Source of the DNA: Triatoma infestans
Taxonomy: Eukaryota > Arthropoda > Insecta > Hemiptera > Reduviidae
Direction: 5' to 3'
Assembly (NCBI GenBank): GCA_011037195.1
Contig: JAAEAF010000357.1
Span: 1 to 64,000 of the forward strand
Length of the DNA stretch: 64,000 nt
A program made the position numbers and the translations under genes. Positions 33,770-45,225 of the stretch are shown one piece after another. The notes under the pieces are model-generated. The model saw only the letters and a program-made list of their open reading frames with translations. It made no database searches and was not told the origin of the DNA. Positions within the stretch are counted from its first letter, which is position 1. Each line of letters starts with the position of its first letter.

Positions 33770-34810
33770 AGTTTTTACTTTCTCTTACTGCCATAAGAAA
33801 AAGTTTTACGATTATTTTAAATTTTCGAAATGGAGTTTTAAAATGTTATTGAATTCCCAGAAAAAGTTTCGTGTTTTCGGAAATGATTCGGAAAAAGCAA
33901 TAAGTGCATGTGTATGAGAGAGAGAGAGAAAAACAGAGAAAAAAGAGAAAGGAAAATCTTTCAAAAATGAAAATTCCTGTAACTTTAAATTCCATTCAGA
34001 TTCGTACTATCACCATAAAAACCTCAATGAAAACAAAAATTTCGAATGTTTAGACACGTTCACAGACAGTGATACTTCCTGTTTACTTTCTCTTACTCCT
34101 AAGTAAGCGGAAACTATTGTTAAAATGTTTTTAGTAAGTAGTCTGTATGTTTTTTTTTGTTTTCCTTCACTTGATGGACAAGTAGTTTTTTTCTTCAGTT
34201 TTTCGTAATTTTCTGGAAAAGGACTCCCAGGAAATTCTTTAAACATCGTAAACTATCTACATTTTATAAATAACTATAACTGTTATTTGAAACTTTTCTT
34301 AGGAAAAGAGACATTTTTTTGAGGGTGTTCTGAGGAGACTGAGAGATTTATGGTTTCCTCTAAAATACCACTTCAGTAAAATGTACGGTTTTACTATTAC
34401 ATAATATTTATTAAACACTGGAAGCATTGATATAAATTCAAATTTGATGAAACTCAGTTAACCGGAAGTCCAACTTTTGCAGATTTTGAGGTTTTTTTTT
34501 TGAGTTCTCGAAAATGGATATAAGGATCTTTAAAATTTGAAATGATCAATGCAAAGATATAGGGAGGGACGCCTGTCTTTTACGTTTAAATTCAAATTGA
34601 CACACTACATGGTTTAGATATAGAAGGCGTCCACAATGTCTACTCAGTTCATATGTATAACCCCTACCACCTTCTTTTTTATGGCTAAACGTAAAGTTTG
34701 TAAACGTTGAAATTTTAATGACATTTTTAAAAATTAAATTGTATTAATTGGAGTAAGAGAAAGTCGTGTGAGTGTTTCACACCAGATTTTTTTTTGTTTT
34801 TTAAAACACA
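33770..34810 (-). repeat. Composite DR1 array
   Basis: A minus copy starts at TTACTTTCTCTTACTGCCAT (33777). A plus 3' end is visible at 34015-34075 (CATAAAAACCTCAATG, AAATTTCGAATGTTTAGACA). A second minus copy starts at TTTACTTTCTCTTACTCC (34081) and runs through CAGTTAACCGGAAGTCCAAC to the 5' end GTAAGAGAAAGTCGTGTGAG and TTTCACACCAG (34755-34786). At least three unit ends lie within 1 kb. Confidence 0.8.
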
Positions 34811-35755
34811 AAAGAAAGTAAATATAAAGGGAGTAATTGCAGTTTCCTGTCTAAGATTTAGTTTTCTGGAATTTATATCAATAGCTTTTCCCTAAAAGAT
34901 CAATGAAGTTTATGTTTTAATATTTAATTTCTTGTAATAATAATTCATTTTAAATAAAAAATTAAATAAGTTCAACTTCTTAAAAATAATAACACAATTA
35001 TGTGTTGAGTTCAATGAAGCCAGAGAGTATGGTTGGGAAGTCTGTTTTTCATGGTTTCTTGTTCTGTTATGGCAGCAGTATTACCATTAGAGGAAAGTAT
35101 GATCTCTCTTTCGTTGTCTGTATACTCTGTCTTTCTCTCTCTCTCCTCTCTCTCTCTCTGATAAGAACGTCATTAAAATCTTTTGACTGGTTGGTCTGGA
35201 AATCTTGCAAGCTTCCCAAACTAAGGAGGAAAAGCTCCTTTAGGGTGAACATATTTAATAACGGGACATCTTCCTCTTTCTTGCTGTTCCTCTTTTCTGC
35301 CAACAGATTTAGAAATGATCCTTGTCTTTCTGCCTCTCTTGAATTTCTTCTTCTTCTTGTACTCTTGCTTCTATTCTAGATGCTGCCTTACTAGAATATT
35401 ATTATTTTTGGTATTAAACATTATACTCTACCATCATTTTATTATAAAATAGTTTTCATGATTAAAATTCACTAAAAGTTTCTTTATAAAAGGAATCAAA
35501 ATTAAAAAATATTAGTAACTGTACAATTTTTAGTAAATTTAATTTAATTTAAATAATCATGTAAATAGTTTCAACTTCTCATACATAATCATCACAAAAT
35601 TTCACTGTTTGGGGGGGTGGAGTGATTTTCCTCATTATGTTCGAGATTTCCTCAGACCAAAAAGTAAAAACTTAAAATCTATTAGAAAATAGTTATGTAA
35701 TTATAAATTTCTTTTAACAAACCCAGCAGAATTCGAAATCATGAAGCGTAACAAA
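34811..35755. other. Unassigned stretch with CT tract
   Basis: A CT-rich block at 35100-35160 (CTCTCTCTCTCCTCTCTCTC) lies inside a longer frame of low-complexity amino acids, probably not coding. A G run (35610-35617) and DR1-like scraps occur near 35620. Confidence 0.4.
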
Positions 35756-37263
35756 GTTAAATAAAAGTGATAAGGTCACCTTTATATCAATCTCATTGGT
35801 GTCTTGTGACGGAGTTAATATCATGCGGTTTTATTGCTTAGAAATCGATGAATAACAAACAGTGCTTTATAACCTCCAACATTCTCATGTACATTACCAA
35901 AATTTGCAGCCTGAATTAGTATTAAATTCTTCCTATATGTATACATTTTAATGAACTCACGAGTGAATTAGAAAAAAAACTTTCTAACTGTATGTAGCAG
36001 CAACTTAGACAGTCAGCAGCACACAGATGCAAAACAGACTAACTTGTACGGAAAAGGTTATTTTGTGGCGGTCCGCAAGAATACCACGAAGATAGAAGAG
36101 AAAATAGAAGAGCAATCGTCGAGAAAAAAATAGAAATTTCTTCGAAGAAATACAAAAAAGAAAATTAGTATTATTCCTCTACCAGCCTTGATTTCTTCTC
36201 TAGTCAATTTCTCAATTTCTCGGCCTGTCACTTTTCCTTTTCTACCAGTCTGTTCCCATTTCGTTATATTTTTTTGGAATTTGTGATGGATGTAAGAAAT
36301 TATATCTATTTTAATTGAAGAAAATTATGAGAAAAATGTGAGCTTGTTGGCAAAAAGGGTAACCCAGGTAGAAGAAGTACAGTTACAGGAAGAGTTCATG
36401 AACCTTGTCAGCACTGTCTACCCCTTCTTCTCACAGGGGAAGATTTGAACTCAATTAGAAGACATTCCTTCAACGCAGTCTGAAACAGACATTCAAGCCA
36501 GAACACTTGCTTCAGGAATCGCTCTCTTAAACTCAGTGCCAGTGATTGTTATTTGCCTTTATTCTAGATAAACATCTGATTTATTAAGACTTTGTTGTGA
36601 TATTGTAAAGTATTTAAATTTGCTTAGAGTATAATATATTTATTTTAAAAACAGTGGTGATTTCTTGATTATTTCTTAATACTTCTCTCTCTTAACATAT
36701 ATACTTACAAGCCCCTTCACTAAACCGCTCACGCCACAAGCTACTACTACACTACAACACATCATACCAATAACATTTCAATCCTCCTTTCTGGAATTCT
36801 GACCGAATAATACTAATTTTCTGTTTTGTATTTCTTCGAAGAAATTTCTATTTTTTTCTCGACGATTACTCCTTACTTCCTCTTCTATCTTCGTGGTATT
36901 CTTGCGGACCACCACAAAATAACTTTTTCCGTACAAGTTAGTGTGTTTTGCATCTGTTTGCTGACTGTCTAAGTTACTGATACATACAGTTAGAATTTTT
37001 TTTTTTAATACACTCGTAAGTTCATTAAAATGTATACATATAGGAAGAAATGATCACTAATTTAGGCTGCAAATTATGGTAATGTACATGACAATGTTAA
37101 GGGTTATCATGTACTGTTATTCGTTGATTTCTAACCAATTAAACCGCATGATGTTAACTGCGTCACAAGACACCAATAAGATTGACATAAAGGGTGTGAT
37201 TAGCATGGCTGAAAAATAAGAAAAATTCTAATAGATATAAACCTTATCACTTTTTATTGTAAC
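35756..37263. mobile_element. Long-arm foldback element
   Basis: The left arm (35756-36175) and right arm (36806-37263) are inverted copies, about 420 and 458 bp, around a 630-bp unique centre. Matched landmarks include AATTTCTTCGAAGAAATAC, CGGACCACCACAAAATAAC / GTTATTTTGTGGCGGTCCG, GTACATTACCATAATTTGC, and TTGGTGTCTTGTGAC. The left arm lacks a roughly 45-base segment present in the right arm (37195-37240). The outer ends include a DR1-like AATAAAAGTGATAAGG motif. No clear target duplication was seen. The architecture fits a long-TIR or foldback DNA transposon; the arms have diverged by point changes, so it is not fresh. Confidence 0.85.
36296..36571 (+). pseudogene. Open-frame remnant inside the foldback centre
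   Basis: A frame of 91 codons broken only by one TGA (36446-36448) runs through the unique centre. Its composition looks like protein, not low complexity: it begins EIISILIEENYEKNVSLLAK, continues RVTQVEEVQLQEEF, and resumes after the stop with TQLEDIPSTQSETDIQARTL. There is no ATG near the start and no recognised domain. It may be a fragment of the element's protein or a captured exon. Confidence 0.35.
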
Positions 37264-37429
37264 ATTTTTCTGAAAACAAAAAATTGATTTAATTGGTTCT
37301 GCGAAATCTGAGACGTTAAAATGAAAATGTGTTTATTCAATATTAATGGCGCTCTCTACAATGTAATCATTCTGTACTTACCTAGTTTGGTGGTTTGGCA
37401 TTTGTCATCCTCCACCAGAACTGTATATT

Positions 37430-37940
37430 TACGTTAGGAGATGTGAGCAAAATATGAAATTTAAGAAAATTAGTCATTTTATAGATCTAACTGTGTTAAG
37501 AGGAGTAAGAGAAAGCCGTTGAATGTTGCATACCAGACATTTTTTTACTTTCTCTTTCTGCTTGCAAGAGGAACTGATAGGATCGTACCAAATTTTAAAT
37601 AATGAATTTTCTCCCGATATTTATGTTTTAGGCTCTCCAATACAAAAATAAAAAAAGCCAATATGTGTGTGTGTGTGAACAAAATATTAAAAAAAAAAAA
37701 TGAGAAAATCGAAGTGAACTCAAACTTGAAGTTTCGATAGAAACGACGAGAAAGTTTTGGACAAAATTTCATCAACCTGAATAGAATAAGTTTCGTTTTT
37801 GTGCGTGGGTGTGTGTGTGTGGTGGGGATTCTCGAAAACGTTTCCAAAGATTTGCCTTATCAATTTCATCTGGATAAACTCCATTAATTTATAAGAAATT
37901 GATTTTAAACATTTTTTGGGGAAAAACAGATGTTTTTCAC
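37430..37940 (-). repeat. Two DR1 units joined head-to-tail
   Basis: The first unit ends with AGGAGTAAGAGAAAGCCGTT and a GCATACCAGACA end (about 37502-37537). After T's the next begins at once with TTTACTTTCTCTTTCTGC (37545), followed by GTGTGAACAAAATATTAAAA, CGAGAAAGTTTTGGACAAAA and TTCTCGAAAACGTTTCCAAA. Confidence 0.8.
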
Positions 37941-39945
37941 CAGAATTTTATTTTTTCACTGATATAACTTGGATGAATTTAGACGACCGGTTTCCCACTT
38001 AGCAAGTGAATACATCTCGAAAATTCGCTTAATCTAAGAACAATAAGTGGGGGGGGGGTTGTAAATGTTGATGTTTTTTAATAATTTCTGTTAACAACAC
38101 ACTACAAAGGAAACTAAAAAAGAATTAAAAATAACAGTGTTTGACGTCACCCTTGCTAATATAACCTCTGAGAAGCATCTTTTTTGGATAATTAGAAATG
38201 TTCAAAGGAATAGCTAATTTTAGTATGGGGGCTTTTCGTCCACTAAAAGAAAAAAAAAAGATAAGTAAAATTAAAACATTATCACATATCTCATTTATGT
38301 TACAAGTGAATTATATAAAATTTCCCAATTTAATTAAATTAATTAAACATAATTAATATTTCATTTATTCGCAATAATATTAGAATCTAATATTGTTATT
38401 AACCATGGAAATTAGTTTGAACCTATTTAATCGCATTATAAGAGAGAGAGAGAGAGAGAGAGAGAATTTTGACACATTTTAGAAGATAATACTACTTATT
38501 ATACATTATATTAATTGAAATCTCTATGGGATATAACTATAATCCTCTAATGAAGAATTCGTACATAAACATGATCTGTCACTAAGCACTGAGATAATAT
38601 TCAGCTGGTTGATAAAGGTTAGGATGGTCTTTCAGCCAATAATACTTCAATAACATTTTATTTTTTTATGGAGGGAGAGTTTAAGAAATCACATTTCCAA
38701 TAGAAATTAACGTCTTAAAACATTTATACGATTTTTTTTTTTAATGTATTTTATACAATTATAAAGACAATTCTCCCTCCTCTTCCGTTCACTGGATTCG
38801 ATGGATAAAGTAAAATCGCCCTGGCTCTATTACTTTCACAGAAAGTTGCGATGGAAGTCGTGCAAAAGTAAAGAAACCCTCCGAGCTCGAGTAATCTTTA
38901 ACCTCGTGTAGCTCTAATGACCCAAAGCTGTTAATGCGCAATACAAAAAAAAAAATCATAAAATCGACAAGCTTTCTACTTCAAAGCTTGCTATTTTTCA
39001 CCATTTTGTAAATCAAAATATAATGTAGGGGGCATTTTTTGGAGGAAGTGATGGTACCAGATTGTGATTTCAAACAACCGCCAGGTCCCTCACAACTCCC
39101 CCCCCCAAATTAATTTTTCCATGAAAATTTTTTCTACTAAAAATTTGAAGTTTGTAATATTAAATCCAAATAAGACCCTACTTAATATTTTCAAGGATTC
39201 CAAACACGTAAATAATTTTTTTTTTAAGTTGCAGAAATTTCATTTCTTATTTCAAATATTTCTTATTTTAATGTATTATTTCAAATTAGACCACTTTTTC
39301 TTCTTTTTAACGAATTCCTAAAATAGTTTTTTTCTCCATGAAAAATGGTTATTGAACGAGAAAGAACCATTGTATATTCGCTGAGATATTCAAATTTTGA
39401 ATATAGAGAAATTCTCTGCCTTTTAGTTACTATTATTCCACATTGTTTTTGAGTTTATAGTCGTCAAATAAAGCAAAAACATAGGTTTACATTAGTTGTT
39501 TAAAATGGGCACAATCATCATTAAAAATTAGCACAAACACCCGCCCCCCCCTTTTAGTCCAGTTTTCATTGTATGCACTCATAACACAGAATCATGGCGG
39601 ATTACTTCGCAGGCTTTAGAAATTTTGCTTTTAATAATTTCCAGTGGCGTCAGGGTTTGGGAAGCGAGTTGGCGTATCCATTTCTCCCGGTAGGTGTGAT
39701 CTAGATAGCGCCTTACTAAACCTCGCATTATAAGAAATGAAGATATCTGTCTGGGTCCAATGTTTCATTGTAAAAGTACCGACCTACAAGTTGATTACCG
39801 ATTAGGCCGCACCACACCAGTAGCGCTGGATTTAAATACGGATTGTTAAATATATATGTCCAAAAAAAATTGAAAGGATTCTGAACGTTATTGGCGCTGT
39901 CTTCTGGATTTTAATGTAATCATTTCAATGACTACATATTGTACC
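37941..39945. other. Unassigned AT-rich spacer
   Basis: No gene recognised. It holds a GA run at 38440-38465, a small less-AT patch at 38780-38940, a DR1-like scrap near 39100-39150 (CAAATTAATTTTTCCATGAA), and a second less-AT patch at 39600-39850 without recognisable coding. Confidence 0.4.
38440..38465. repeat. (GA)n microsatellite
   Basis: Twelve or more GA units. Confidence 0.95.
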
Positions 39946-39949
39946 CCCA

Positions 39950-40025
39950 CCCTTCCATATTACGGCAAATTTGTAATAACTGCAGTATGAGAAAGTTGTG
40001 TGTTTCATACGAGACATTTTATTTT
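39950..40025 (-). repeat. DR1 5'-end fragment
   Basis: ATTTGTAATAACTGCAGTAT followed by GAGAAAGTTGTGTGTTTCAT and ACGAGACA is a DR1 5' end read inverted. Confidence 0.6.
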
Positions 40026-40845
40026 ATTTTTATTTTTTTTACACTCTGTGGCGCAGTTATAAAAAGTCAACAGATTTCATAAATGACACACACATGAAAA
40101 CAAAAATATTTAAACGTATTGTCTTAAACAATAATAAATATTGTTAATGATAACAAAACAATAATAATAAAAATAAATGGTTTGGTATTGAACGTAGAAT
40201 TATAGGGAGTAAAATTGCAGTTTGAACGCCCTGGAGGCGGACCAAGGGGTTAGGGGCCTAAGCATGTATATCTGTTGTAGGATCCCCTCTGTAATCAGTT
40301 GCGTTGTTGACACTGTCCTTGTGTCCACATGTCCCCACTCGTGTCCTCAAAAAACTTATCCCTTATTGTACTCGACTCTGTCCCCCTTTCATATGCTAAT
40401 GATTCTTTTAATTATTTTAGATATATATATATAAAGTCTGTCTCATTCATTCTGGATGTTAAAAACCTCCCCCAAGTTATCCCCAATGTCCAAGATACAC
40501 TAGAAAACTAGCTGCTCATCGTTTACCATTGTAAAAAAAAAAAAGAAATAAAGGATTGAATCTTGTTCTGTACGAGTGCACACAGAAATAAGGGTCATGA
40601 TCCCAAAGCTAGTTACCTATTGTTATAGGTCCCGGTGATTGAAAATGAAGCCATGTCGAGAGTGAATCACTATTCACTATTTAAACTTGATCTGGATAAT
40701 CATCACAATACCCACATTAAGAGAATAAAACCCAAATAAACTGCAGAGAATAAAATTAAACTTAAAGAAAAAAAAAGTTGAAAAAAAAATAGGGTGTTTA
40801 CTATATTCTGCTACTGTCTCCGACTTGGCTAGGTTTCTTCTTTTT
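40026..40845. other. Unassigned spacer
   Basis: The block 40210-40520 is less AT-rich and shows open frames of about 60-70 codons in overlapping frames, without recognisable domains. The rest is A-rich. Confidence 0.35.
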
Positions 40846-40849
40846 ATTT

Positions 40850-41640
40850 TCTCTTATTGAAGTCCCAGGAAGTATTGTGATCGTGTCAAATTTTCGAAGT
40901 GAGTTTTCACAGATTTAAGGGCCCCTGAGTACGAAAAATCGTTTTCATATATCTCTTAACGATAAATCGCAGAAAGCACAAACTTGATATTCCCTTTAGG
41001 TACAACCAAAGAATTTGGCACGAAAGTTTCGGGTAAAATCCATGAATCAGAAGTGCAACTTTCTAATATAATCTAATCTGGACTTCGTGGCAACCCTATG
41101 AAAGTTCAGCACTTAGGCCACCGTAAGGTAGCTCATATCAGCCCATATCTCATTAAAAACCCTATGGCCAAGGTGACAGAAATTTCCGATCCCGGATTCG
41201 GCACCAAGTTACAGGTCCAAATTTCAGGAGTAGTGCTTACACTCTCCAAGAAAGTGAAACGGTGTTTCATCTTTCTGGCCACATTCCTACAGAGTGGAAC
41301 CACAGTGAGACCCATACCATGTAGATGCTTCCTCAAAAGGCAATGAATGTACCCTGGGATTCTCCATAACAAAACTTTTGTTTTGCTAAGAAGGTATGTG
41401 CAACTTCACTGGATGGTTTCTTTCAGTTTTTTCACAGTTTTCTCACTAACTTTTCCACTGATTTTCTATAAACTTCTTACACTATCACTTTTATTTGAAA
41501 CGTGTTTCCAGGAAACTAGGGAATCAGTAGCGTTAAGCTTTCCCCCTAGATACTGCTTTAATACAATATATGCTCCTGCCACCCGCATAATATTAGAACA
41601 TTAATAGGATTCGAAATTTGAAGACAATTGGTTAATGAAA
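40850..41640 (-). repeat. DR1 copy interrupted by a LINE
   Basis: CGTGTCAAATTTTCGAAGTG, TTCGGGTAAAATCCATGAAT and AGAAGTGCAACTT precede the LINE insert at 41062-41397. TTCAGTTTTTTCACAGTTTT, CACTTTTATTTGAAACGTGT, AGTAGCGTTAAGCTTTCCCC and GAAATTTGAAGACAATTGGT follow it. The two parts join seamlessly if the insert and one target copy are removed. Confidence 0.85.
41062..41397 (-). mobile_element. 5'-truncated LINE insertion with 9-bp target duplication
   Basis: The minus strand reads HCLLRKHLHGMGLTVVPLCR, then in the next frame CGQKDETPFHFLGECKHYS, the LTGHC.L..HL..MGL...PLC..C...EET..H.L..C block at the end of many arthropod LINEs. The frame change falls inside the zinc-knuckle block. GTGCAACTT occurs at 41053-41061 and 41398-41406. 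It is related to the element at 23.2 kb but lacks the (TAA)n tail. Only about 336 bp inserted, and it is inactive. Confidence 0.8.
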
Positions 41641-41786
41641 TCTATATAAATCGGAGATCTATGTAGTATGGAAATCAGTCTATTTCATCGGTATTAACTG
41701 AATCCTTCATTTCTGATTCCCAGTTTAAATGAAATATCTACGTTGTACTTACTATTATTTATTTTTTAACTGGAACTATACAGTAC

Positions 41787-41787
<1 letters not shown>

Positions 41788-41817
<30 letters not shown>
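41788..41817. repeat. (GA)n microsatellite
   Basis: About fourteen GA units. Confidence 0.95.
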
Positions 41818-41821
<4 letters not shown>

Positions 41822-41959
41822 AGATAAGCAACTGTTTACCTATTATTAATATTATTATTTTGTTTTTGGCAGATTCCTATAAAAAAAAAATTGACAAAGA
41901 GATGACATAATTACACGCAAAAAAGTTAAACATGAAATACATATTTCTCAAAATGAGAG

Positions 41960-42140
41960 AAGGACGCACCACTTAGTGGTAGCGCGCTGGACTCTCACGC
42001 GGAGGTCCCCAGTTCGAATTCACCTGTGCTGCCCTTAGAACTTCTTTTCGTAGGAGCCTCTATAGCTCACTACCCGGTTATGGGCAGTGCACTGGGAAGG
42101 CTCCCGCGGGCACAATATATCTTTCAGGTCGCTGAGCAAT
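41960..42140 (+). mobile_element. tRNA-derived SINE
   Basis: CACTTAGTGGTAGCGCGCTG (A-box region), CTGGACTCTCACGCGGAGGT and the B box AGTTCGAATTC (42011-42021) form the tRNA-like head, ended by TGCTGCCCTTAGAA as in the 32.5-kb copy. The body shares AGGAGCCTCTATAGCTCACT, GGGCAGTGCACTGGGAAGGC and a GTCGCTGAGC end. It lacks a long A tail. Confidence 0.75.
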
Positions 42141-43900
42141 AAATATCCCCTAATAGTCTATCTATCTATTTCCACAGAATCAAATTAAACAAGTGGAAAA
42201 AAATGGAAACAACTACCTCATCTGAAATAACAAAAGAAATAAAACTAATGAAATTAAAAACTTACTTCTTCCAAATAAAAATAAAATAAAATAAATTCTT
42301 TTAAATCAACAATAAGATGTATTGTTTTTTAAAGTTGCTGTTACAAAAGAATACAAATTATTTAATTTGCTTACAAGTTAATTTTAGCAATGTTTCCAAT
42401 TGAATTAAATAAATTCCCAATTCATTTCCAAATGAATGAATGTTTCAATTTAATTGAATATATTGAGCAATATATATCACTTTCTACAGGCATCAAACAC
42501 TGGATATTTCAACAAGAAATAAAGTAAATTATTGGGCGGTCATTAAATTGAATAAATTACAAAATTGGATTCACTAGAAAATGCATATGTTTTAACTTTA
42601 AAAAAACAGTTTCCACACCGCATGAAGTCGACACAATCGCAACTGAGTAGAAATTCTTTGCTTATATGTAAATACTAGTACGGAAATGTAAATATGATTT
42701 AGTGAATCCAAACGAACTAATGTCGAGCTAAAAGTTGAATGGAGGACGACTGAATTTATGTCAATTGAGATATTGTTATTTTTAATCTTTTCAACAATAT
42801 TGAGTTTATCTTTTTCTGAAATTACAATATCCCCATTCAAAAAGAATGCTCATCTCCTGAAGGAAGGACAGTTTAGTTTATAGTTCATTAAAGCAGTTTT
42901 ATTGCAGTTTATCTCTCCAAACATAACTTAGTCTATCCATACGTTATAGTTTCCTTCACCAATTTAACATTTATTCAGTACCATGACATTCTAAATGGTC
43001 TATTCCTGTTTCCAGATGGACCATGTAATTAAGAGTGTTATGACTGAAGGTAAAGATAGTTTTAAATGGGTAAGATTACGTCAATCTTATGGCAATACGT
43101 ACAACGGGGCCCAGATTTCGGACGAGTATAAAAAGGGTTTTGAGTTAAACCAAAGCATTAAATAATTTTATTTTAGTCCTCCATGAGTCAGATTTCGACT
43201 CTTCTTCGGTTTCCTGCTAATTTTGACTTTTTAATAAATTCATCCGCGGCTAATACAAACCTTCCCATAGAAGAGAATGTTACGCCTAAATAACTGAATC
43301 GGTTATAAATTTCTATTTTACTATTATTGTAATAAGTAGGTTTGATATTTCTTGTTCCACCACAATTATATATATATTTATAACAATTAAAAAATATTTT
43401 CTATTTAAAAATGTATCTTTAAGTTTAGATTGGTTATAGAAACGTTAGGTTAATGTATAAACAATATCAAAATATCAAATAAAGTTTTCTGATATTCAAT
43501 TTTAACAATACTAAAAAAAACAACACTTTTGCTTTAATATCATTTTAAATATTTAAAAAACTTTATAGAAAACTTAAAATTTCTATAACCGAACTACATC
43601 ATAACATTGTTTTCAATCTCTAGTGAGTAAAAAAAAGTTTTTGTATCACAACATTCTACAAGTACAATTTAATTTTCTAATTTTAGTGAAAGAATATTGA
43701 TGTTGTTTGTTATTTACTTCAACTATTTTTAATCCATTTTTTTTTGAAGTATGATTAAACATAGTTAACATTTTTGCATATCTATCTTTGTTTTAATCAA
43801 AATATAGTTTTAATATAATAGATATGAGAGAGGCAAGAGATTTATTTATAGTTGGGGTTTTAAATAAAATGAAATGAGCTGATGTAAGCACTTATAGCAC
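42141..43900. other. Unassigned AT-rich spacer
   Basis: Very AT-rich throughout; no gene or repeat motif recognised. Confidence 0.4.
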
Positions 43901-43904
43901 GAAA

Positions 43905-44290
43905 TTTAATTTGACCTCAGAATGGAATCTTTCAACGAAGGAACTGTTGGTATTTTCTCATATATGCGCCAGTAAAGTGGAACAAGGATGCCGGGATATC
44001 ATCCTCTCCATCTCTCTTGCTTGCTTCTCCAGTTTTGGTGAGGGAGGAGATTGGATGAAGGCAGTGGAGGCGGTAGGGAGAGTAGTATTCAATTACATGT
44101 GTAGGAGAGCAGAGAGAGGTACCCCATCGGTAAGGGGTTGGTCAGGCGGCCGGCGCTTGCGCCTTCTTATCGAACAAGTCTCCTCTAACTAGCCGGCACA
44201 CTCAGGCCTCATTCTCTCATTCTCTCTCTCTCACTTGCTGCCTTTACCACCACCATACTTGCGCGCGAGTACTCTCTCATTCAACCACCT
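43905..44290. other. GC-richer island with 93-codon open frame
   Basis: From 43911 a plus-strand frame of 93 codons (no ATG at its first codon) runs to a TAG at 44190. Its second half is R/G-rich because the DNA is GC-rich (GGTCAGGCGGCCGGCGCTTG). A CT-rich block and a GCGCGCGAG patch follow. No domain is recognisable. It may be a small CpG island or an exon. Confidence 0.35.
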
Positions 44291-44387
44291 TTTATATCTC
44301 GAGTACGAGAATACACCATTTCTCTTTCATCTCTCGAATGCGATAAATAAACTTATTATTACAACTGTTCAAAATTCCATAACAATT

Positions 44388-44428
44388 CAGATATCCTGTT
44401 AATATCTCCATTGTTAACAGGATATCTG
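44388..44428. repeat. Perfect 15-bp hairpin
   Basis: CAGATATCCTGTTAA at 44388-44402 and its exact reverse complement at 44414-44428 flank an 11-base loop. Confidence 0.9.
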
Positions 44429-44685
44429 TTCGGTGAAAACCACAATTTAAATTCACGTAAATTAAGAAAATATTCGAATCTGACATACAAAACCTGTATG
44501 TACCTCACAATATGATGTGAAAGTTATTAAAAATGATAAAATTATACCCTGAGGAAGAAATGGCTCAGAACAGAAGCCGATTCTTTTGAGCTTAAAAGAA
44601 TATTTTTTAAGATGTCTTCATTAGGCGTAAAAAAAAAACTCCAACTATGGAAAATGTTAAATACAATAGAACTCAAAACTACTTA
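44429..44685. other. Unassigned spacer
   Basis: Nothing recognised. Confidence 0.3.
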
Positions 44686-44689
44686 CTAT

Positions 44690-45225
44690 TAAGAAAAAAA
44701 TCTGGTGAGAAACACACACATGACTTGTTCTTATTGTATTTTACATAATTTTATTGTTCACAAATTTTCTTCATACTAATAATTTTTACAAAATGTTTAC
44801 TTTTCTTTAATTTTATATCAATAGCAGGACTTTTGATATAAAACTTTTGAAATCACTTTTTTTTAGGGAAGCAAAATTTCCTTAAATGAACTTATTCGGG
44901 AAAAAATTTCGGATAAAATCACAGATAACTGAAAAAAAAAAACTGTTCAGTAAGTACGCACTACCGATAACCGATTTTCTTCAAACTCGGAATATTGGCA
45001 ACATATTTAATTGGAATCGATAGCATTTAAATGATTTAGAATTGTGCAATAAATAAAATAACACCTTACCGGAAAACATATACCACCAGTCCTTCAAAAG
45101 CTCCCCTTAAATGAACTTTCTCAGAGAAATGTTTCAAATAGAATTTGCTCTTTCGTATAGTTTATATACTAAGTTCAAGAAAAACGTTGAAAGACAAATG
45201 GAGCAGGCTTAACAATGTCGCGGAC
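44690..45225 (+). repeat. DR1 copy
   Basis: TCTGGTGAGAAACACACACA (5' end), GTTCACAAATTTTCTTCATA, CCGATAACCGATTTTCTTCA, GAACTTTCTCAGAGAAATGT, TTTCAAATAGAATTTGCTC and AAGTTCAAGAAAAACGTTGA appear in order. The 3' part is missing. Confidence 0.75.

Noticed and set aside
35002..35379. 125-codon open frame
   Set aside because: Composition is dominated by Leu/Ser from a CT-rich tract; no domain, start context or splice support.
13432..41817. CRISPR array or bacterial operon
   Set aside because: No short direct repeats with regular unique spacers; tandem units are microsatellites or ~300-bp DR1 modules. All else indicates an animal genome.
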